A stretch of 64,000 nucleotides of DNA from Prostheceraeus crozeri (Eukaryota; Platyhelminthes; Polycladida; Euryleptidae), in assembly GCA_907163375.1 (NCBI GenBank), contig CAJQUW010006380.1, positions 1 through 64,000 of the forward strand, written 5' to 3'. The position numbers were made by a program, and so were the translations under genes. Shown one piece after another: positions 6,841 through 20,665 of the stretch (positions are counted from its first letter, which is position 1; each line of letters starts with the position of its first letter). The notes beneath the pieces were generated by a model. The model made no database searches. It was given only the letters and a program-made list of their open reading frames with translations, and was not told the origin of the DNA.

Positions 6841-9800
6841 ACATCTACCAACCTGGTCGGCCGACTCTCTCCCGAGGGGGGGGGCGCTGTGTTTATTGTG
6901 GAGGTTTGCTTACTACTCTCAAATCTGTTTAAAAAATCTGTTTTGAATTTCTGACAGAGAAATGAAACTTTTTCCGACCGGAAGCTAAGACCCAAGGAGA
7001 ATGTATCTCATTACACAGGGGTCGTCTGGAGTCCCCTACACATAACTGTAATGTAGGTCAGCCCCGCCCGGCGGCCCGTACTCTAAAAACCGCCTCGCAG
7101 CTATGGCCCACCCCCGAAGGTAAGGCCCGATGCTCCAACAAATTGAGCGACATGTTTTATAGCAACTAGAGTGCATTTTTTGAGAGAATTTCCTAAAGCG
7201 AAATGGGTCGTTGTAGCTGTGATGCGCGCTACGGCACCATGTTTAGACTGAGAAATTAGACAGTTTCATGGAGACCAAAGATCTACACATTGTGAAAGTC
7301 TAGAGAGGACGATACATGACTAGTATGACAACAGTTTGGACTCTGACAGTGGCTCTAGTTCAGGACTTCCTTGCCTACATGTATATTTTGAGATATCTTC
7401 TGATGAAAATGCCACACAGCCTATTTTTTTCACGTCGAGGAAGATTCACTTGGGCGATAACATGTGATTGAATATGAATGAAATGGGACTGTTAACAAAG
7501 CCTGTAGACGCATGAAAGAAAGTGATAAAAGTTGATATTGTGGCCACAGATTTACGATTCTCGCTCACATTTTTGGGTGATTGATCTTCATAATCCATTG
7601 AAAACAATCTTCAGCGGAGTGATATTCCTGTATGTCTCTAAACGATTCCACGGCGATCTTGTGATTTCATCTTTAATGATTAGCCATGTCATAAATTTTC
7701 AAAAGTGACAATCGCTGTGAATGATATTCACTTTCAAAGAAGATACTGGCCTTGCACTATAAAACAACAACATGTATTGCTTCTTTATTAAGAATATTCT
7801 GTTTTATTCCTTAGACTTTTCATGACTAATCGTCCACTTAATTAATGCGATGATATAGCGTCAGTGAGAGATTTCTTGCATATTGTTGATGAGTCGAGCA
7901 TGTTCACCATAAGTAAGCATAAAGTATTGAAGATTTTCTTTCTAATGGGTCCTCAAACAGACTTACAAGCTATACAATATTGAATGACACATTCACATGC
8001 TTTGAATTATTACTGTTTCCGTTATAGATGCATGTTGGATATATTTCATGTGTACTGTAGCTACCGCAGAAATCTAGCAATCCGACGCTATGGACAGTTT
8101 GATCGGCGTAAATTTTGATACAACAATTAGAATATCAATACCTTAAAGAAGCTAGTATGATTAGCTATTTTGATCTGTTATTATTGACTGAGTGAACTAA
8201 TAATATTAGTAACTATTCCTGAATACAAGGGTATATTTTTCTGTCACATCAACATATCTTCACTGCAATGCGAATAGGTGACGGGTTTGATTCAATTCAA
8301 AATTTTGTGCCTTTCACACTCGACCAACATCGAAAATTGTGATAAAGAATTATTTTCTAAAATATATTCAAAACTATTTAAACTATTTTATTTAGGTACA
8401 TTCATTTGCTGAAAAGAATTTTTCGGCAGTTCAGAAAGGTACGCAGGCCCGCCCTGATGCGGGGCACACCCTAGACTATAATAGGCACTACTATAACTTT
8501 TTGTGATTTTTAGCTTCTGTTTCTAATAAACCACTCAAATTTTGTCAATATTGACCTATAGGAGCATCAAGTATCTGACCTTTATTTAAAAGAACTTCTG
8601 TAAAATCGTGAATTTTTGTAGCACATATGAAGTTGTGATTGACATATTCAATCATCCACAGATATGCTAGCACTGTCAGTTTTATGCGCACAAATAGTGG
8701 AAACAGAATATATAATGGACAGATTATCATGCATCACATTATTCTTAATGCATTTGCTCATTTAAATGTGCAATTTCTGCCATTTTTTTGCTCAATATAC
8801 AAGTAAGATTCTAGCGTGCTAATTATTATTTGCACATATTTTCAAAAATCTCTATCTGAGATCTAATCAGCACGGCTAAACTATTCCACTGCAATCAACA
8901 TGCTCCCAACACTGTCGAGGGACATTCTCATGCGTTAACTGATAAAAGCATATCATTTGTCAAAGTCATCTCCCATCAATTTCCAACAATGCTCAACTTT
9001 TTCTTTCAATTGCTTCAATTTTTGAAAAGAAAATTCAACTCAGATTTTAAGCTGCTATTGATAGTGACAAGATGATCGAGGTGGTATCTCCATTAGAATG
9101 AGCATGCGCCAAATGTGTCAACGATTGAATCATGGGAACATCAAAATCAGACGGACCCTGGTCTTCCAAACTTCAAAATCAACCGAGCCAAAAGCAGTGT
9201 TTCAAAACCAGGTTTTTAGGATGGCTTTTTGACCGTGTTTTGCACAATTTTCATTACGTGGTGCTTCAAGGCTCTATTTTCGAAGATGGTTTTAAACAGT
9301 GCTCTCCCTCAAGTCGCAAGACTGGACTTTGCAATCATGCAGCATCCCTCTGCACAAGAGCAGAGTGTGATAAAATTGGAAATCCAAACGTTGGCGGTGC
9401 AAATCAGTGGTCTTCCACAGTCTGCCGTGTTTGTCACACAATTTAGAGCTGGTAGTACAATCATGGACTTACTCTCTCCTGTTGCCGGACTTTCTTGGCC
9501 GTGCTCAGGACCGGCAAGCCTTTAGCTACCCGATTGCTTCGATCATATGATCAGTCAAGCGCATCCCAGTACAAACACAAATAACTAAGTACGTTTCTGA
9601 TGCACGAAGGTGATATTCAAACACAAGGAGATTCCACCGCTAGGGGTGTTTGGCGGAATCCTGCTTATTCAGCGGTAGATGCGGAATATCATTATTACAG
9701 TGGAATTCTTCTTCTTTTACTATAGACGAAACAATTAACAAAAAACCGAAGACATGAACAAAATTTTATTACACGACGTGCACATTTGATTCGTCATGAA

Positions 9801-9997
9801 TGCTTATAATTCCCGGCCATGTCACAAGATGTAACATTTTTGCATTTCAGAGATGGCTTCATTAACTGACGCATAGTTAGTCTTATCCTGTCGATGAGAA
9901 TATAGATAATCGATAGGGAAGTCGACGGTCAGCGTAACAATATGCTGGCGATATCACTTAGAGATGACTTCTGCCTTCACTTGCATTCCTTTTGAAC
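6841..9997. other. No gene seen
   Basis: This is unique-looking AT-rich sequence. There is a G-run near 6,877-6,887 and a short GC-rich patch near 7,060-7,135. A block at 9,130-9,540 is open in two frames for about 100 codons each, but neither protein resembles anything I know. I see no splice-supported exon here. Confidence 0.5.
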
Positions 9998-10073
9998 CGT
10001 CAGCGTGGCCTAGTGAAGAAGGTGTGAGCTCGTCTCCACCGCGGACTTCGGTTCGATTCCTGGGTCAGACGAG
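9998..10073 (+). repeat. tRNA-like sequence, probable SINE head
   Basis: An A-box-like TGGCCTAGTGAAG near 10,006 is followed about 40 nt later by a perfect B box, GGTTCGATTCC (10,050-10,060). That is the internal RNA polymerase III promoter layout. The cloverleaf is poor, so this is more likely a tRNA-derived SINE head than a functional tRNA. Its downstream tail does not match the SINE tail at 62,584. Confidence 0.5.
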
Positions 10074-13000
10074 TGCGGTCAGCATATCAAGAGTGTTGGT
10101 GTCTTTTGTCGACTTAATGGTTGTCATCCTCTTTAGATGTTCAATATACTACAACAGACCTTTGTTTTAAGCGTAACTATGAATGGGAGAAAAGGTTCGC
10201 ATGAGTTCAATTGTGAACACGTCTCGTCCACAATCGCTCACAAGGGTTCTTTGCATCTTGTAGATACAGTGTCCACTATTGTTCACAATCGTCAATAAGC
10301 TGTTTAGCAGATTTCATTTAGCCAGCCGACTATATCAAATAATAGGCCAATATGGTATCAAATAAAATAATTTAGGGTACACTGCATCCGTAAGGCATCT
10401 CCGAAACTTCTATGATGTCAAATTTTGATAGAGCGAAGTTTTGAAATAACAGCATTGAAATTACATGTAGCCCTTAACAGCGGCAGAATCTCTGTGTGTT
10501 TGGTAATATTGAATAATGTAAAAATGTTCATTGCGCGTGGAGGAGCTTTGTGCATGGCATTGCGCTGGAGGTATTGCCCACACACGCGCGCATATGTAAA
10601 GTAAAGATGCGTCATCCGCAGTCTACCTTCGTCTACCACTATATCGAAGGACCTACATAGACTTCAGAAGACTTTCAGAAATTATACTTTTGATCATTGA
10701 GTAGCATAATACCAACTAAAATGTTGCCAGCTTCAGGTGAAACGTTTTGCACGTAATCATGACAAAGGATGCTGATTTCTACGGAGATTATTATTTCTGA
10801 TTTCTAGAAATTATTTGATCCATTTAAAAAGATTACTTTTGCAAATTAATTCCTGTGTTTCTATACTATTTAGTAAATGCAAATTAATTTCAGCATTTGA
10901 GTAGCATGAAACCTACTAGAGATCAAGTAGAATGGAACTGTTCTGATAAGAATCCTATAGATTGTAGGATTTAATTTAGTTGATAGCCTAGCTTTGTATG
11001 ATACTAACGAAATAGCCACCGCCCGCCTTCGCAGCTCTTTTTAAAAACTGATTTTTGCATGCATTTTCTCTACTAAATTTGGTTTTAAATCACAAACATT
11101 ATCGTATAGACATTTATAGGACCGCCATTTTCACAAGGACCTTTCTTTTGTAGTCCGTAAACCAATAATGAGCCAAAATAATTAGTTTTTTAAAATGTCA
11201 CAATTTCAAATACTACAATGAATTGCAAGAAACACACTTGACTTTTCAGCAAACAAACAGTTTTTGTACCCCCTGCCACAACTCATTGACGCCAACTTTA
11301 TTTCAGATATTTGAATAATCAGTGATCCATTAGCAGGTTTAAGATTTCCAAGTGTCGCAGTTAGACATCCAAGTCACATTACTTTTGTATGCTCGATGGA
11401 TTTCTCTATTCTGGACATCACGTCCTTCATTCCATCATACAGAATATCAAATATCTCCAGTAAACCGAGAATGACGATCTCTCAGTCTTTATCGACCTTC
11501 CCACTCACTGATAATGTCAACATCTAGCGAGCACACCTCGTGTTTTCTCAATCCCGTGCGAGTAACTGTTTACCGACGCCGGATCAAGGCGGCTGAAATC
11601 GACGCATCCGAGTAGTCTGTGTTCCCGTATGTGTACGAATACCGACGAATTAATGGGTCTGTGATGCCGTCATTTCTGTAATGCGTTATCTTGCTTTTGA
11701 ACTCAATTCATGTTCCCCCTAAGTATATCTTTCAAATTATTGCTTCCTAAAACTCGCTCTTTGTAATGCCCGACATGTCACAACTTTCACTCCATATTGT
11801 ATTCCAATTATTTTTCGCTTTATGACATTTCAGCCTGCGAATGTTAAAATGGTGGAGAATCAAACTTAACTTTTTTCTACATCCTCTCTCCTCTCTAGCG
11901 GTTAACTTCAATTCCTGACAATTACAATACTACAATTTTATTGCATTTATTATCCTTGTCTCACACCCCCGAGGGATCAGTACACTGATCAGTTACATAA
12001 TGATAAGTGCATGAAATTTACATTTCGTAAACATCGAATAATTTAAAAAATTGTCTCAACCATGATAATTAATTTGAGTAGCGTCAGGTTTTTAACACAC
12101 TTATTTTCATTGTTGCATCTTAGGGTTGTAGTCCTGAAGCAAAGTTGAACGCGGTCTCCCGGAATAAAATTTTCCAAGCCAGGGTTCATGAGGCTGGGCT
12201 AAGCTCGGGCTTATCAGTGTTCCAGTGTCGAGCCGGGGCTTAAAAGCAGTTACATTACAAAATGGTAATCATACTTGTATAAAATAGCTTTCTTAATGAT
12301 TTTGCCTACATTGTGGCTATATAACTTTGACTATGCTTCGTAGGTGTGCTTTCGCGTGTACTGAAATTATGATCGCAAAATATATGAAACCTCAATATAT
12401 ATGAAGAACATGAATGAAATGTATTGCCTGAGCGTGTAAATGACTCCCACAAACTTTTCTACATGACAATAGCCCTTGAATTCCATGATGCATACATGCA
12501 TGCATGTACCGGCATATCCATATGTACCTGAAGTAATTTTATTTTATCAACTTGCTCACAAATGTGAGTTCTGTCTACAGTTTCATAAGCATTTTTCACA
12601 TTGAAGATTGTTCAGCGGTAACAAAATACATGTATGCTAAAAAAGTGCTAGTATAAATTGTGATGAATAATAAATGGGTAGCCCACACAGAGGAGGCGCA
12701 CGTCATAGAAGACACAAAATACTGCACATTTCTCCAACATTAACAGAAGTGAGAATTCTCAACTTTTTGAAAATTGCAAATGCTTACGTTTGCAGGATTT
12801 CTCTACACCACACATTTTGTGTTGAACTTGTACATGTCAGATAATGCTTCGTCGAAATTGATTGATTAAAATGAATATTTTATAGAACGCGTTTCAGCGT
12901 ATTATCCGTTCATGTCTTGTCTAATCGTTTACCTTACGCAATTGTTATTTTTTACCGCTATACTGCATGATCAGTCTGTAAGTTTTTCAGCTCAAGACTT

Positions 13001-13187
13001 CAATTTTCTATGGATGCATAGTCAGAAACTATATTTTCGCTTCAAAATTGAAATTGACAACTTGTTGACCGTTGTCCCGACAGCAGCTAAAATATCTCAC
13101 CGCTCTTGCCACAAAATCTATATTTTTGTGCATATTTGATATTTCCACTATCTTGTAGCTGCTTTACAACAACAAGATCTCGTTGTC
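10074..13187. other. No gene seen; degraded GC-rich repeat at about 12,150-12,250
   Basis: I see no coding signal. A short block around 12,150-12,250 (GGCTGGGCTAAGCTCGGGCTT and GAGCCGGGGCTT) resembles the GC-rich ends of the hAT-like repeats elsewhere in the window, but no partner end or target duplication is visible. Confidence 0.4.
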
Positions 13188-13198
13188 ATTCACTACTA

Positions 13199-13318
13199 GA
13201 AAATTGTTTTGAAAGAGAGTCAAGTTATTCATCAAGTTATATTCTCTTTTTAATGGCTATTGTGTAAACCTTTCGTACGAATTTGCAATAAACTTGATTC
13301 TCTTTCAAAACAATTTTC
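13199..13318. repeat. Foldback element, 31-bp inverted arms
   Basis: The left arm (13,199-13,229) begins GAAAATTGTTTTGAAAGAGA. The right arm (13,287-13,318) is its reverse complement with one mismatch and one extra base. The direct repeat ATTCACTACTAG occurs at 13,188-13,199 and again at 13,354-13,365, so the mobile unit may extend about 35 bp past the right arm. No protein is encoded. It looks like a miniature inverted-repeat element. Confidence 0.6.
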
Positions 13319-16300
13319 AATTTCCTGGACAGTCAAGGCATATTTCCTCAACTATTCACTACTAGGACTAAGTGAAATCAAATGTTTATATGTGGTGACA
13401 TCACCATCAGTTGGGTATCATTTATTATTAGCTTTAAAATAGTCATTTCGTCTATTGTTATTATTCTTGTAATCAGCACACGCGCAGGCCATTTAATCCT
13501 TCCTGATTGGATTGTGAACATCCTTCGAGGTCATATTCACCACTTGCTAATTAGTTAGTTTTATAAAAAAGGTGTCCGTTAATGATATTTTCGAGTGAAT
13601 CAAAATTCTGCTTTTTAATATTTAGATTAATTAAGCATAACTATCATGGATATTCATAAACTTTGATAATGACAACAATCTGCATTCAACATTTCTCACC
13701 CTAGCCATCGATTTGCTCATGAATTTCCATTATTTACCTTCAGGCATTCAGTTTTTATCCTTTCTCTTGTTTATTTTCTTTTTCCTTCGAAGCAGCATCC
13801 GCATTCTTCTTCTCACATTTCCTCCGCGTCTCCGAAGATGTTCTGTCTCTACGAGTTCAAAGTCTGCTGTTCAGCTGAGATCTCTTCTTGTTGCTGGATG
13901 AGGCGGGACATTGGCGCCCGATGGGATGGGAGATTCAGCCAGCGATTCACAGTTCCCAATGGGGCTGATAAGGATGAGGATGAGTAGTCTATTGTCTTCT
14001 GGAAAGGCTATGAAAGGAGAGAATGCACGTGCCTCTAGGAGGAACACAAAGCCTGTGATAAGGGTAGAGATTTGGATGAAAATAGGAGGAGCAGGTTAGA
14101 AGACTTTTGTCTCGTCCCTCGTGTAAGACATTGCAAAGATAATGAAATTAGAAAATGCAATTATGTAATGAAAAGTTCCACCTCACAAACAAGACTCATT
14201 TTCAAAGTGCCTCTTGTGTTGTGCACCGCAAAGGCGGAACGTGAAATCACAGTTTCGAAAACATTTTCTGATAGTTTTATTTCATCCTCAGAATTGAAAA
14301 AGACTACAAACATTACTGAGATTAAATTTTCATTGTTATCAGTTGATTTCAGGTGGATACAGTTCACTGCAAGTCTGCATGCTCCTTTTGCTGAAGTGCA
14401 AAATTCCCTTACGTAATTTCATTATATACTCAGCTTGATTTATTAGACACAGTTTTGTAGTAATTTGCAAACAAAGTTCATTGAACAATGTGCTTGCTAA
14501 ACCAAAGCTGTCAAGCACAGCGATGGTAAAGGCCAAGATTTCCAAAATTGTTTAGATAAATCCAGAATATGCAGAATAATATTAAACTTCACAATGCACA
14601 CAAATCTAAAGTATGATCGGCAATTATATCATTTTATTTTTGATAATGAAAATGTACCATTTTTAGTGAAATATACGTAGGCCTACACCGTAAATATATC
14701 TAGTAATGCGAATTTTTCGATTTACACTGTTACCATGCTATACTTTTACTGCTCTTTGCAATGACATTAAAATTAGATTGCATGCAGCATCCATATATTC
14801 CAAATAATGGAAGACCGAAGAAGCAGTTTAGTCATACAAAGCTTCTTGTATATCAAAAGTTTGGTGGGGCCTATGGCCTATACATTAGACAGCGCAAGTT
14901 TTGATTTGAGCTTCATGCACTCGAATTTCAAATATGCCTACAATATGCAGTTGGTTAGGCCAACAGTATCTAAAGTACGAAAAAAGGCTAAAAATATTTA
15001 GATTACAGTCAAGACTTCAAAAACATCAAGACAGCTATTAATGAGTTGTTTGACAATTTGGGTGATAGACTGACAGACAATGTCCTGTTGCTTATAGGTA
15101 CATATATCAATCATTGCGGAAGGACATGGGTAGAACAAACGCAAGAGACTAAATTTTCTTCAATACAAAATGCGAAGAATCTATGATAAGAAAATATAAT
15201 GGAACAAAAAAATTTGATGATATAAAATGATGTTATTTTTCCTCAGAATAAAATGATATCATTTTATAACTGCCGATATTTGACACAATACCGAGATATA
15301 AGGATGGAATTATTTTTAAAGATAAATTACACGGCTGACAGCATTCTTGACGATGATTGGAGATATGAATGTATATGATTTTGACTTTTACCACGCAGAT
15401 CACAATTTTAGATCCAATCATTCAAGTGAACTTCACAAGTTATGTTGATGAACTTTTCTCAATTTTCTCAGTCGTTAATTATTCATATGTGTAGTGGAAA
15501 TAAAATCATTGTTCTTGCTGGATGACTTCTGTCTACCAATTAACTTAACATGAATATTAACAGAATTTGAATTTTACTTATCGCACGGGGAAACATGCTT
15601 CTGGGTTTTTCTTCGAATACTTGTTAAAATCAAACTTGTTTGATGGAAAGTGATACAGTTGTCCTTATGATAACAACTGTTTCCAATTTCAAAACAAAAA
15701 CAAATTCCAAAACTTTTCAGATATTTGATTTCTCTGCTGCGTGTCTGTAAGAGTATGTCTTCTTCGCAAACATGTATTTGAGACGATATTCCTTTTCGGA
15801 ACTATGTATTTCTGTGGACAGTCTTGATCTGTATTCTGAGTTCCGAGAGTTATGATCGTTCATCACTTATTAAAGTCTTGCTGCTCTCAACATCCATCTT
15901 GAAGCTCAAATTGATTGCTCCCGGCGGCTCCGGCTCCGACTCCGAAGCCCTGACAGAATGTAGAAGAGTGGCACATTCATCCGTACATTGCATTGAGTAG
16001 TAAATCAAAAGTTTGAAAGGCCCTGTCGACAAAGATATAAATGCGAGCATGTCTTTGTATATTGAGATTCGTCTTGTCTTCAGAGCCAAAAACATTCAGA
16101 ATAATATCCCCATCTAAGATCTTATTGCGACAGTATGGAACTCTAGCGTTACTTAAGAGTACGAATGTGATCGCTGCCTGATGTGATACATCGATGCCAC
16201 AAGGCTCTACTCGGTTGTCCGCATTAATGAGCATTTGAAAGGCTACCATTGGTCTACTGAAATCTCAATGCATGAACATCACTTTAAGTCAGAAAACTTT

Positions 16301-19300
16301 TCAATCACCGGTATTACCAAATATTCATTGATTCTAGAATCTATTTTGATAAAAAGACATTGGACTGCTTGTCCAATGACTGAAATGGACCAATGGCACT
16401 CTTTCTGAATTTGTGAATTCGCAGCTTATGTGCGTAATTTAAAAAAAGGCTTCTCTAAACATTCTGTAAATCTCTATTTATCGATTCGCACTACTCTGAA
16501 CTCTTATTATTGTGATTCTCATATCAATTTGTCGATTTTACTGTATTTCACTTTGACATATTATTGAAGATGACTTTGTATTAAAATTATAAAAAATAAA
16601 GGTCTCGCTGCCCGTCTTCTCCAATGTCTAAATACTCTTGATATATTCAGTTCACTGCTATTCATAGAATTCTTTGCATTAATGAGATAGGTGGGACATC
16701 AGGTATGATCAACACAATCACGGTTTGAGCTTCAACAGTAGAAAAATCTTACTGAATTACTGTAATTTTTTTGTCCCACACTCGCATACTTTATTAATTG
16801 GACCTTCTATTGCAATGATTCTATGGTCAGTATCAAAGAATTAAAAGTTACTCCAAGTTTTAGAAGTAAATTCGAAGTCATATGCGAAAAGGTCCAAAGA
16901 CGTAGAAAAAGATCCAATGGCGATCAGTAAAGCAACAAACGAGGTGAGGCTGGTATGTAAGAAGCATGAATGGACTTTAACAAAGTTAATAGTTTTTCTA
17001 GCATCTAAGCTGACGACATTTCTTCTTCAGTGACTCCTGGAATTGTGGCTAGGTTTCAACAATTCTGTCTTAATCATTACTCCACTGTGATCTCATGCGC
17101 ATCACTCATGAGTAGACCTGTAAATTGACTTGAAAACACGACCCCTGCTCCGTCCATGCCCGTTCAAAGCCCCGACTCGGCTCCGGCCAATGCCCGTTGA
17201 AAGCCTCCACTCGGCCTGATGGTCCTGATTTGTCAAATCCAGGCCCGGTCCACCAATTTCAGTTTGCTCGCCGCAATTAATACTTTTGCAATTGATGGAA
17301 TGTGCTTTCACAAACTGAATTGGTCACAAAAGCTGATATTAGAATCAACAAAATTGATGAATACGATAAGTACGAGTATTTGGACTCAATCGGTTGTAAA
17401 TCATTAAAGTTTCATTTTTTTACTTTAGGCGTTGTGTGCTTAATTTTCTTAAATGCCAGGCAATCAGTGTTGACTTGATTTGAGGAACATTTAAATTCAA
17501 TCACGTGGTTATGGGACTCAATTGAGTGTTATTTGTTTTTCTCTTCTATCAATGTATTTTTTACGAATTTGCGAATTTGTTTCGAATTCATTTTCGACTT
17601 TTTATTTACAAAAGTAAGATTTGTAATCAAAATGAAAGTATTTTTGCGAAAACACCGTGAGTTTGAATGCTTGTTTAAGATAACTCAAGAGGTAAAATTA
17701 ATTAATAGAAAATCTTAGTTTAATTGGACACCTCAGTTTTTGGATGTTTAAAAAGTTGGACAAGAAAAATTTGAGATCAGAACTAGTTGAGCATAATTAT
17801 CTGACAAATTTATTCACAAATGTAGAGAATACAGCTTGAAAATTCTAATCATCTGATAAAGAAAAACTTCCAAGGATAAAATTCAAAATAAACTATGCAC
17901 AGTTCCCCTACAAAAATTATAACTTCAGTCATTATGTTGCATGCCTCTGTATTCATTTAACAAGCTATTTGTTAGTTTTTAATATCGCATACTTCTATCA
18001 CACAATGATGCAAAAATATTTACCGTTAATGACTTGATTTCTCAATAGTGTTCTGAGTCTTCGAATTCTAGCAAGATCAGAACTACTCCTGCTTCATAGT
18101 GGCTCAGTTAGTCACCACTTCCTCTTATTTATGAAAATGAAGCATGCTGTAATGGGAACATTCTTAATGCATAAAATAGCTACCAACATGAAGTTGTCCA
18201 ATATCACCATAAAATACATTCAAACAACATCTAAATACACTTGTGAAAACTGATAGCATGTCAACAAGACAAATACTCATCAATTTGTTAAAGTTGAAAT
18301 TAGCTGTTAATACTAAAATCAGCTTGCTAAATTTCATTGGACCATTATCTGTGTCGGCGTATTCGCGCTGCAAACAAGTATTTGTCAACAAACTCTGCAT
18401 ATCGCGTGTCATTATGTTGAAAAATATTCAACATAAAATAAAGAAAATGAGCAAAAAAGACATGAGTGTATACAGCATTGAAGCAAATGAATCGGTCACG
18501 AGTTGCAGAAGGTGGAACGAAACTAGGATGGTTCGAGATACATGTTTGGAGGCTAGCTCGAGCACGGACTCATACTGTATGCACGGGCCAGTCTATTTAT
18601 GAGTCATGTGCGCAGCGCAATCGTCGCGTAGTTTTGTGATACCACAAGCTTCTTTATATATCACAGCATTGATTTAATGCATGTTGTGCCATTCGCTATA
18701 TGACGACACTGCCGCTGCTTTTTATGACTTTCTATCTGAACTGCAATTAAGACATGTTATGCATGTTGAAAGTACATTCTAGCATTGCAGTAAAAGTAAT
18801 AAAAGGGCATTAAGTAAAAGTGGAATATTTGAGAACATTACGAAAATAGAGAACAATAGTTCTTTGAAAAATTCAAACTTGCATTGTAGAGAAAAGAAGA
18901 GAAATTAGATGAGTTATTGAACGGAAGAAGGAAGGAAATGAAAGGGAAAGATACGCTGAGAAGCTGTGATGCTACTGATGATAATGACTCTGAATGAGAA
19001 GACATTGCTCGCGAGTCGACAACGTTTGCGCGCTTTCACTGTGTACACGAATAACACAATCCGATATCCTACTGGCGAACACGGCTCACATTTCAACAGT
19101 GGTGCGAAGCCCAGGAGCGCAGGCGTCATCTGAGCTTGCCTTCATCGCCTCTCTTCCCCTTCGTAACCCCTCTCATTCTCCCGTTGCCAAACTCGTGTCT
19201 ATTGACAAAGGACGAAGGCGAGTTTGTTCAGCAGATTGGTCTGAAATGCATTTCCTGTCCTGGCTCCCTGCTTCATTTGTGTGCTCACAAATCCCAACTT

Positions 19301-20014
19301 GACACTCCCCCTCCCAACCCAGTCCTTGTTTGCTTCCAGCCTTCCCGTGGAATCTCCTGTGCGCGCAACTGTGTTTGCTGTTGCCTCAACATTCCAGGTG
19401 CTTGTTATGGAGGTGGTATTTGTAACAGGACCGGAATGGCGCCTAAAACGTATTTATATGACGATTGCTATCAGAGTATACTTCATTACTTCCAATATTA
19501 GTCTTCGTAATTCGCTTTGCTAAGCATACTCTATCCAAGTTGTAGCATTCCAATGTTTTGGAACTTCCTCTAAATATACAACTCTAAAAATGTGATGATC
19601 ACTTTCCAAGTGCCGTGTAGCAGTTTGGGCTGGGCGAGAGTATCATTTCGCTTGGATAATTTGTTCGAATATTGATGTTCTTTGTCTAAAATTTTAATTC
19701 CCTAAATGTCATTGCCTTTAATTTTGCTTTTTAACTTTTGTTAAATTGACAATGTAAACATCATTTAACCTGTGATTCCTTGATATCATTCTCATCTAGG
19801 ATGCCTGTCATCGAGTAAGTATATTAGGTAGAGTGGTAACTCCGCATTTATTAAATCTCCAATGTGTTTACACTTGCGATTTAATTAAATGAACTCGAGG
19901 ATGATGTAGTTGCTAATTGTTGCGAAATGTGAGATATGCAAATTTTTGCAGTTTTGAATAAATTGAAGAAATTGAGTGATCATGATTGTAATGCAGAAGG
20001 AATGACATTATTTT
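13319..20014. other. No gene seen; weak coding-like block at 13,740-14,100
   Basis: This is mostly unique AT-rich sequence. A more GC-rich block at 13,911-14,099 is open on both strands in phase, and a third plus-strand frame contains acidic runs (DKDEDE, KGRDLDENRR) with two stops. It could be a decayed exon. An orphan repeat end occurs at about 15,918-15,952 (GGCTCCGGCTCCGACTCC ... AAGCCCTG), matching the hAT-like ends of elements B and C. A similar GC-rich patch lies at 17,135-17,260. Nothing else is assignable. Confidence 0.4.
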
Positions 20015-20665
20015 GCAGATCCTCCGTGCCATGACAGCCTTGAAGAGGTAATGTTTGTTAAATTATAAACTCGATGACTTGCCCCTGCTTTCATGCTCAA
20101 CCTCAAGCTTTTTCTGAAAGTGATCATATCACAAGCAACTTGTCAACGGCAGAGAAAAATCACAGAATCAAAGACAATGATTTCAATTAACTTTGAAAGA
20201 TGCAAATCGGTCCACATCAATATTCAGATTCAAGAAATGAAGCATGAATTTAGTGATTCACAAAATCATGCCGGTGAAATTTGAATTAGAAACTTGAAAT
20301 TTCAGCCGAGAAAGCATGAATAGTATCGCGAATTTTTGAAGAAGACTTACATCATAATGCAGATAATGAAATTCCCTTGATAATCAGCTTAATTACCGCT
20401 TAGTTAGGATGTTTATTAGCAAGTATTCATTCCTTTTGACATCCAACTTGTTTCATACTACTTATATAGGAGCGTCATCTCGGTAGTATATGAATTTTGA
20501 AAATTTTGACTTTTTTGAAACTGCTCAAATAATTTTTATGGACCACGAGAACGTAATCTCCTCAAGAAACTGAATCTTTTCACATAATAATGTTCACTGT
20601 ATACAGATACTTTTTTTGAGTCGACAGTCTACCTATATATCCCTACTCTATGATGCCTGTATTTG
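20015..20665 (+). repeat. Unclassified dispersed repeat, copy 1
   Basis: This block aligns by eye with 35,635-36,285 in the same orientation. Shared landmarks in order are CCATG...GAAGAGGTAATGTTTG, a CAGATTCAAGAAAT motif, CTTGAAATTTCAGCC, TTCATTCCTTTTGA, CATACTACTTATATA, and a final TTTTTGAGTCG. A third partial copy lies at 27,380-27,540. I see no protein, terminal repeat or target duplication, so the class is unknown. Confidence 0.65.

Noticed and set aside
9132-9525. Host exon with two overlapping frames of about 100 codons
   Set aside because: Neither frame has splice-site support or a recognisable domain.
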